This document shows positions 1 through 5,100 of a stretch of DNA of 20,661 nucleotides, in pieces (positions within the stretch are counted from its first letter, which is position 1; every line of letters starts with the position of its first letter). The stretch lies in IMG/VR virus record IMGVR_UViG_3300032220_000603, positions 1 through 20,661 of that record; one strand, 5' to 3'. The stretch comes from a virus. The notes under the pieces were generated by a model. It made no database searches. It had not been told where the DNA came from and saw only the letters and a program-made list of their open reading frames with translations. The translations under genes were made by a program, and so were the position numbers.

Positions 1-64
1 ACAGATAAGACCTATGGATAACCCTATGAATATAATTGAAGGATCGACCGACCAAACCCCTTGA
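1..64 (+). other. possible 3' end of an upstream gene
   Basis: Reading frame 2 is open from the window edge to a TGA at 62-64. It would give a short C-terminal tail ending in STDQTP. Frame 1 stops at 19-21. Nothing identifies the product, and the stretch could equally be non-coding leader. The TGA overlaps the -35 box of the next promoter, an arrangement also seen at 7781-7786. Confidence 0.25.
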
Positions 65-89
65 CACCCGCCCCCAGATGCCCTATAAT
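61..89 (+). promoter_or_regulatory. consensus sigma-70 promoter
   Basis: A perfect TTGACA (61-66) and a perfect TATAAT (84-89) are separated by exactly 17 bases. The start codon of the next gene lies 27 bases after the -10 box. Such promoters would be read by the host housekeeping RNA polymerase, so early expression is inferred. Confidence 0.9.
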
Positions 90-115
90 ATGGGGGTAAT
101 CGACGAAACCACCCC

Positions 116-316
116 ATGAGCACCGCACAAGAGACCGTTCAAGGCATTGTGATTGATCTCTGCACCCGCACCTTCCTGCTTCTCAGCGATCAGGGCAGCG
201 AGCGTCTAGTTGAGTGTGAGACTGTAGAAGAGTTTATGAACGTTCTGGAAGTGGTCACCGCACAACTGGACCCTGAGCAGATTGAGTATGCTGACCTTGC
301 AGTTTATGGGCAGTGA
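116..316 (+). CDS. small conserved-looking phage protein, 66 aa, unknown function
   Basis: This 66-residue acidic protein sits immediately behind a consensus host-type promoter, so it is probably expressed early in infection. It has no signal peptide, membrane segment, cysteine cluster or recognisable catalytic motif. An N-terminal part rich in aliphatic residues (VQGIVIDLCTRTFLLLS) suggests beta strands. A helical acidic part follows (VEEFMNVLEVV, LDPEQIEYADLAVY). The GC content and codon use resemble the helicase-end genes (17349 onward) more than the AT-rich HNH gene downstream. It looks like one of the many short conserved hypothetical proteins of T4-like cyanophages. The start is the only ATG at the front of the frame and is well placed behind the promoter. 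I do not recognise a function. Confidence 0.8.
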   Translation: MSTAQETVQGIVIDLCTRTFLLLSDQGSERLVECETVEEFMNVLEVVTAQLDPEQIEYADLAVYGQ

Positions 317-324
317 TGCTATAG

Positions 325-332
325 TATAAATA
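325..332 (+). promoter_or_regulatory. T4-type late promoter motif TATAAATA
   Basis: An exact TATAAATA lies 13 bases before the ATG at 346. T4 late promoters use this motif with the gp55 sigma factor, and cyanophage late promoters are described as NATAAATA. The short distance to the ATG would leave a leader of only about 7 bases, so either the leader is minimal or the motif serves the tRNA genes as well. Confidence 0.5.
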
Positions 333-345
333 TCGAAAAAACCGA

Positions 346-519
346 ATGGAAGTTTTCACAGTGGCAGAGTTTCAAGAACGTTTTGACGAACTAATTGAAA
401 GAGTGGAAAACGGAGAGAGTTTAGGAATAATCGACGAAGACGGTAGAGCAGCAGTTATGATGCCTGCGGATGATGACCTTATACGAATACACACTGAGTT
501 AAACAACGAAGCACAGTAG
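346..519 (+). CDS. Phd/YefM-like antitoxin, 57 aa
   Basis: The frame runs from ATG 346 to TAG 517-519 and encodes 57 residues. It opens with MEVFTVAEFQERFDELIERV and continues with ENGESLGIIDEDGRAAVMMP. This matches the Phd/YefM antitoxin N-terminal domain: a first strand, an S/A-x-F helix that aligns with the family's 'ar..f..ll..v..GE' pattern, the conserved NGE turn, then a strand with an 'i...G.pva.l.p' pattern ending in MMP. The C-terminal toxin-binding tail is very short (DDDLIRIHTELNNEAQ), compared with about 75-85 residues for full antitoxins. No toxin gene (Doc or RelE type) is adjacent; three tRNA-like genes follow. It may neutralise a host toxin or only bind DNA. The family call is fairly strong and the role is inferred. 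Confidence 0.7.
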   Translation: MEVFTVAEFQERFDELIERVENGESLGIIDEDGRAAVMMPADDDLIRIHTELNNEAQ

Positions 520-529
520 TATTTGTATT

Positions 530-617
530 GCGAGTGAGACTTGGTAGTCAGAGGAGTCTTATAAACTCTTTCCGCCAGATTAGCGGCTTTGACCTGGTTC
601 GAATCCAGGCACTCGTA
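530..617 (+). tRNA. class II tRNA-like gene with CTTATAA anticodon loop (UAU by position), isotype unresolved
   Basis: The acceptor strand 530-536 pairs with 610-616 (one G-U pair), and A617 is the discriminator. The T arm is perfect: CCTGG, TTCGAAT, CCAGG at 593-609. A five-pair anticodon stem (553-557 with 565-569) holds a seven-base loop CTTATAA, giving anticodon UAU at 560-562. A long variable arm with a CCGC/GCGG stem (572-575, 583-586) marks a class II tRNA (Leu, Ser or Tyr), which does not fit an Ile-type UAU anticodon. The D arm is irregular (GACT, TGGT, AGTC at 538-549) with extra bases before the anticodon stem. It may be a diverged Leu-type tRNA or a decaying gene. CCA is not encoded. 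Confidence 0.65.
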
Positions 618-619
618 TT

Positions 620-642
620 GCTATTCGGTATTTGCGAATAGC
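620..642 (+). other. hairpin between tRNA genes
   Basis: A perfect 8-base inverted repeat (GCTATTCG at 620-627, CGAATAGC at 635-642) has a 7-base loop and lies exactly between two tRNA genes. No T run follows, so it is more likely a processing or spacer structure of the tRNA transcript than a terminator. Confidence 0.55.
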
Positions 643-646
643 GAAT

Positions 647-720
647 GCTCGTTTACCCATCTGGTTGAAGGGACCGATCTCATAAATCGGCAGAGGTCAG
701 TTCAATCCTGACAACGAGCA
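647..720 (+). tRNA. tRNA with CAU anticodon (elongator Met or Ile2)
   Basis: This is a complete cloverleaf of 74 bases. Acceptor GCTCGTT (647-653) pairs with AACGAGC (713-719), and A720 is the discriminator. The D arm is CCC/GGG. Anticodon stem CCGAT/ATCGG carries loop CTCATAA, so CAU is at 681-683. The variable loop has 5 bases, and the T arm is GTCAG, TTCAATC, CTGAC. The first acceptor pair is G-C, which argues against an initiator tRNA. A CAU anticodon could also be the lysidine-modified Ile2 tRNA that reads AUA; sequence alone does not settle this. CCA is not encoded. Confidence 0.92.
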
Positions 721-768
721 CTTGACCATAAAGACTCTTTAAGTTATTGTGGTCTTACAACTTAATAC

Positions 769-1040
769 GCTCGCGTAGCCCAGCGGAAGAGGCAGTGGAC
801 TTATGAAAATTGAGCCCCATTTAGGAAACTTTATGGGTGTAATTCCTCAAATTCGGTGAAACCTGTAAAATGGCAATACCGAGCCAAGCATCGCAAGATG
901 AAGGTGTAGAGACTAGACGGGGAACACCTAAACCGAAAGGTATGGTGAAGGTATAGTCCAGACCACAAACTTTATAAGGCGGCGAAAGTCGTAGTGGTAA
1001 GAAAATCCATCCAGGGTCGGTTCGAATCCGACCGCGAGTA
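769..1040 (+). tRNA. intron-split tRNA with UAA anticodon after splicing (Leu-type)
   Basis: The exons are 769-802 and 1002-1040, giving a 73-base mature tRNA. Acceptor GCTCGCG (769-775) pairs with CGCGAGT (1033-1039), and A1040 is the discriminator. The D stem is GCC/GGC. Anticodon stem GTGGA (795-799) pairs with TCCAT (1006-1010). The T arm is GTCGG, TTCGAAT, CCGAC. Splicing after T802 and G1001 gives a seven-base loop CTTAAAA and anticodon UAA, the junction used by cyanobacterial tRNA-Leu(UAA). The variable loop is only CCAGG, a class I body, although Leu tRNAs normally carry a long variable arm. Charging by LeuRS is therefore uncertain. The body would suit an Arg(UCU)-like tRNA that acquired the intron together with its flanking anticodon bases; that is an inference. 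Confidence 0.85.
803..1001 (+). mobile_element. group I intron (IC3, cyanobacterial tRNA-Leu type)
   Basis: This 199-base intron sits in the anticodon loop. The 5' exon ends in T802, which forms a U-G pair with G812 in the internal guide (TTGAGCC), and the intron ends in omega-G1001. Core helices are visible: P4 TTCGGT (852-857) with ACCGAG (878-883); P7 GACTA (911-915) with TAGTC (954-958); and P8 CACC (925-928) with GGTG (944-947) capped by ACC-GAAA-GGT. Segments such as ATTGAGCC, GAGCCAAGC and GTAGAGACTAGACGGG closely follow the Anabaena tRNA-Leu(UAA) intron as I remember it. It carries no internal ORF. Self-splicing is expected from the intact core. The HNH gene 47 bases beyond the tRNA may supply mobility. 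Confidence 0.92.
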
Positions 1041-1057
1041 TTGAACTGATAAACTTA

Positions 1058-1065
1058 TATAAATA
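1058..1065 (+). promoter_or_regulatory. late promoter motif TATAAATA
   Basis: An exact TATAAATA lies 22 bases before ATG 1088. It would place a late transcription start in front of the HNH endonuclease gene, separately from the tRNA transcript. Confidence 0.55.
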
Positions 1066-1087
1066 ATTACATAATGTGTTTATCAGT

Positions 1088-1801
1088 ATGAAGCATTCAT
1101 ATACTATAGAAGAGTTTAAAAATGCTGTTCAAGGAAGCTATTCCATTGCTCAAGCACTTAGTAAACTTGGTGTATCTCCAAGAGGTGGTAATTATAGAGT
1201 ATTTAAAAAATTTGAAAACCTTTATGGAATAGACACTTCACATTTTACGGGTCAAGGACATTTAAAAGGTAAAACTCATAATTTCAATACAACACCTTTA
1301 GATGAAATATTAGTTAAAAATTATGAATATAGTTCCAATAAACTAAGAAAAAGATTAATAAGTGAAGGAATAAAAGAACATAAGTGTGAATGTTGTGGAT
1401 TAAATGAATGGTTAGGAGAACCAATACCTTTAGAATTAGACCATATTGATGGCGACCATTACAACAATACTTTAGAAAATTTAAAAATATTATGTCCTAA
1501 CTGTCACGCTAAAACTCCAACATACAGGGGTAAAAACAAAAAAAATAAAAACTCTCAAACATTAAAAAATAAAAGTGAAATAAAAAGAATTAAAAAAATT
1601 TATAATTGTTCTTGTTGTAATAAAGAATTAAAAAGAGAATCTAAAACTGGTCTTTGTTTTTCCTGCCATTCAAAATCGCAAAGAAAAATTGGAAGACCAT
1701 CTAGAGAACAACTATTGAAAGAAATTCAAGATAGTTCTTATGTTGCTGTAGGTAAAAAATATGGTGTTAGCGATAATGCCATCCGTAAGTGGTTAAAATA
1801 A
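1088..1801 (+). CDS. HNH homing endonuclease
   Basis: This 237-residue protein is counted from ATG 1088; a GTG at 1076 would add four residues. The N-terminal part (SYTIEEFKNAVQGSYSIAQAL) looks like a helical DNA-reading segment. The HNH core is clear: C100/C103, then LDHIDGDHYNN with D118, H119 and D121, then C136, C139 and H140 in LCPNCHAK. It therefore has both the metal-beta-alpha site and the structural zinc knuckle. A second zinc ribbon follows (C174, C177, C190, C193). The C-terminus (SYVAVGKKYGVSDNAIRKWLK) is a helix-turn-helix. It is far richer in A and in lysine codons than its neighbours, suggesting transfer. Its position just after the intron-split tRNA suggests it cuts intron-less tRNA alleles (collaborative homing). 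The function class is secure; the target is inferred. Confidence 0.92.
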   Translation: MKHSYTIEEFKNAVQGSYSIAQALSKLGVSPRGGNYRVFKKFENLYGIDTSHFTGQGHLKGKTHNFNTTPLDEILVKNYEYSSNKLRKRLISEGIKEHKCECCGLNEWLGEPIPLELDHIDGDHYNNTLENLKILCPNCHAKTPTYRGKNKKNKNSQTLKNKSEIKRIKKIYNCSCCNKELKRESKTGLCFSCHSKSQRKIGRPSREQLLKEIQDSSYVAVGKKYGVSDNAIRKWLK

Positions 1802-1804
1802 ATA
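1797..1804 (+). promoter_or_regulatory. late promoter-like AATAAATA
   Basis: An NATAAATA match overlaps the stop codon of the HNH gene and sits 19 bases before ATG 1824, a suitable distance for a late promoter. Confidence 0.45.
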
Positions 1805-1823
1805 TAAGATATGGGAAAACCCA

Positions 1824-2129
1824 ATGTCTTATCGTATCGACACTGCATACTGCTGGTATAACGATGGCAGTATGATCGTGAAGATGTATTTTATTAATCA
1901 CGTTCCTTTTACCTTCGATGAATTGCCCGATGGACATTTATACGATCAAGACCTTTGTAGAGCAGCAGATAAGAATCGCACGTTTGAACCAGAAGACTTG
2001 TATAGAAGTTCTTTTTATTTGATTGACGAAGAGGTCCATCCTTGCTTCTTTCCAGTTGAGTTAGAGAACCCTGAAGATATGCCTGATGATATTGAGTATG
2101 AATATGACGAGGAAGATTTACTGGGATAA
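1824..2129 (+). CDS. small acidic protein, 101 aa, unknown function
   Basis: The protein has 101 residues and ends in a strongly acidic tail (EDMPDDIEYEYDEEDLLG). The front half contains aromatic-rich strands (YCWYNDG, MYFINHVPFTFDE). There is no signal peptide, membrane segment or catalytic motif. It begins behind an NATAAATA motif and ends 36 bases before the large fibre gene, so late co-expression with structural genes is plausible. Acidic tails like this occur in DNA-mimic and chaperone-like phage proteins, but nothing here is specific. It appears to be a short conserved cyanophage hypothetical protein; I do not recognise its function. Confidence 0.8.
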   Translation: MSYRIDTAYCWYNDGSMIVKMYFINHVPFTFDELPDGHLYDQDLCRAADKNRTFEPEDLYRSSFYLIDEEVHPCFFPVELENPEDMPDDIEYEYDEEDLLG

Positions 2130-2132
2130 ATA
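2125..2132 (+). promoter_or_regulatory. late promoter-like GATAAATA
   Basis: An NATAAATA match overlaps the stop codon of the preceding gene and lies 33 bases before the giant fibre ATG at 2166. It fits late expression of a structural gene. Confidence 0.5.
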
Positions 2133-2165
2133 AAGGCATATAAACCATTAAAGAAATATCATAAA

Positions 2166-5100
2166 ATGCCACTGAATAAGCTAGAAAATTTTATTAGGAA
2201 TACTGAAGGTCGCATTCTTTATGTAAATCCTAATGACCTTGATGCTACTGATAGTATTGATAATCAGGGTAATTCTTTAACCAAACCTTTCAAAACGATT
2301 CAAAGAGCACTTCTTGAGTCTGCAAGGTTCTCATATTTGCGTGGAGATAATAACGATTTAGTTGAAAAAACCACAATTCTTCTGTTTCCTGGTGAGCACT
2401 TAGTTGATAACAGACCTGGTTTTGCAGTTAAAGATGTTGGTGGTGTTGCGACTGCTGTTTCTCCTTCTGGTTCTGAGTCAGTTGCTGGTGAAGAACTTAC
2501 ATTAACTTTAAGTTCGAACTTTGATCTTACTCAAACGAACAACATTCTACATAAGTTCAATAGTGTTTATGGTGGTGTTGTTGTTCCCCGTGGTACTTCA
2601 ATCGTTGGTCTTGACTTAAGAAAGACCAAGATTCGTCCTAAGTATGTTCCAAACCCAACTGATACTAATGCTCCAAATTCTGCGATTTTCAGAGTTACTG
2701 GTGCTTGCTATTTCTGGCAGTTTTCGATCTTTGATGGTAGTGAGAGTGGTCTAGTTTATACTGACCCAGTTGATTTCTCATCAAATAATCGGTCGATTCC
2801 AACATTCTCTCACCATAAACTCACTTGCTTTGAGTATGCTGACGGTGTAAACCTTCCAACAGGTTACACTATCACTGACCTTGATATGTATTATAGCAAA
2901 CTATCAAATGCCTTTAACCTGGCATCTGGTAGAGATATTGATCAGAAGTATCCAGCAAATCCATTAGGTTTCTCGAAACAGCGTCCAGAATGGGAAATCG
3001 TTGGTGCATTTGCTTCTGACCCTGTAAACATTTCAAATATTATTTCTGGTGATGGTTCAACTCCAGGATCAATTGTAACGGTCACAACTTCGACTGCTCA
3101 CGGTCTGACTGAGGGAACTCCCGTCAAGATTCGTGGAATTAACGTTGATGATTATAATATTTCAACAAAGGTTCAAACTGTTCCATCGTCAACAACATTC
3201 ACTTACATTCTTCCATTTGTAAGAGATAACTTACCAGCTGGTGCATCTGCAGGTCTGAGTGGTTCATCTGGAACCGTAACCATCGAGACTGATACAGTTT
3301 CTGGTGCGTCTCCTTATATCTTCAACATCTCCCTGCGTTCTGTGTGGGGTATGAACGGAATGCACGCTGATGGTTTTAAGGCATCAGGTTTCCGTTCGAT
3401 GGTTGTTGCACAGTTTACCGCTGTGTCTCTGCAGAAAGATGACCGTGCATTCGTTAAGTATAATAAGCAAAATAGAGTTTATGATGCAATTGGAATCAGT
3501 AAAGTCACTGGTTCTGCTCTGTCTTCTGGTTCTTCTTCAACAAACCTTGCGACAGTTTATCACCTTGACTCTGGAGCAATTTATCGTCACGGCTGGCAAC
3601 CAGTTCACATTAAGGTAACGAACGACTCATTTATTCAGATCGTTTCTGTGTTTGCGATTGGTTTCAACAAACACTTTGCGATGGAGTCTGGTGGTGATGG
3701 TTCGATCACAAACTCCAACTCCAACTTTGGTCAGTTCTCACTTTCATCTGACGGATTTAAAAAGGAAGCCTTTGATAAGGACAATAAAGCTTTCATCACA
3801 TCCATCATTACACCAAAAGCAGTCACAACTGAAGAAATTAATATTGACTGGATTTCTTTTGACGTTGCAAAGACTCAACAAGTTGGCGTATCAAGTCACC
3901 TATATCTCTTTGGATTTAATAACCCAGATGATGATCCCCCAGTTATCACACAGGGATATCGAATCGGTGCAAAGGTTAATGACTCACTCTCTGTTGTAAC
4001 TCCTTCAGGAACAAAGACTGCAAGCATTTACATGCTTGATAATATAATTGGAACTGGAACAACGATTGCATTAGGAACGCAGTCCTCTGAAAAGTTGTAT
4101 AAGGCAACTTCATCTGGTTCAAACATCCTAACCTTAGGAACACATAATATTCAAACTGGTGAAAAGATTCGTATCATCAGTGATGCTGGAGACCTACCAG
4201 AAAACCTAACTGAAAACGTAATTTACTATGCAATTCGTCACTCGGCAACAGAAATTAAAGTTGCTGGTTCAAAGACAAATGCTGAAGCAGCAACTCCTAT
4301 CCCCATTACCATCTATGGTGGAACTCAACTGAAAGTAGTCAGTCGAGTTTCTGATAAGGCAGCTGGAGAAATTGGTTCTCCAATTCAATATGACTCTGTA
4401 AACTCAGCATGGTATGTTCATGCTAATGCGAATAACGACATTTACTCAACGATTAATTCTCTAGGTGTAGCAGGACTCACCGCAAGAACTAGCGTTGCTT
4501 TCATTGAGCGTCGTGATGATCCAAGAAGTTTGGATGAGAAACTTTATAAGGTTCGTGTCGTTGTTCCAAGAGAACTCTTTAATGGTAGAGATCCAAATGA
4601 AGGATTTGTTATTCAAGAATCAAGCACTACAGGTGCTAGAAGTAATGCAGACTTCTCTCTAGGATCTATAACTTCATCTGATTATCTTTTCAATAGAAAC
4701 CCAAGATTCATCAGTACTTGTACTTATGATTCTATCAACAACCTCGTTACTGTAACTGCTGATCTACCACACAACCTAAAAGTCGGTGATCAAGTTATTC
4801 TGAAAAATGTTACTAGCACAACAAATACTGCTGGGACACTTAATCTTGGATACAACGGTACTTTTGTAGTTACAGAGGTTACCAACGATAAAGTATTCAA
4901 GTATGGAACAACTGATACTCTTGGAACTGTTCATAACCCAGGAACGTTCACAAATAATACAAACACTAGAAGTGTTTCACTTCCTCGTTTTGAAAGAAAT
5001 GACCTAAAAGGAAACTTCTTTGTTTATCGAAGAGAAGTTATTTCTCAATACATTTATAATGTTCAAGATGGTGTTTATCATGTTTATCTACTAAACGCAT

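Noticed and set aside
346-519. Complete toxin-antitoxin pair
   Set aside because: No toxin-like frame flanks the antitoxin-like gene; tRNA genes start 11 bases downstream.
795-1010. Alternative splicing giving a UAU (Ile) anticodon in the split tRNA
   Set aside because: It would need splicing after T804, which has no U-G partner, and an intron end that is not G.
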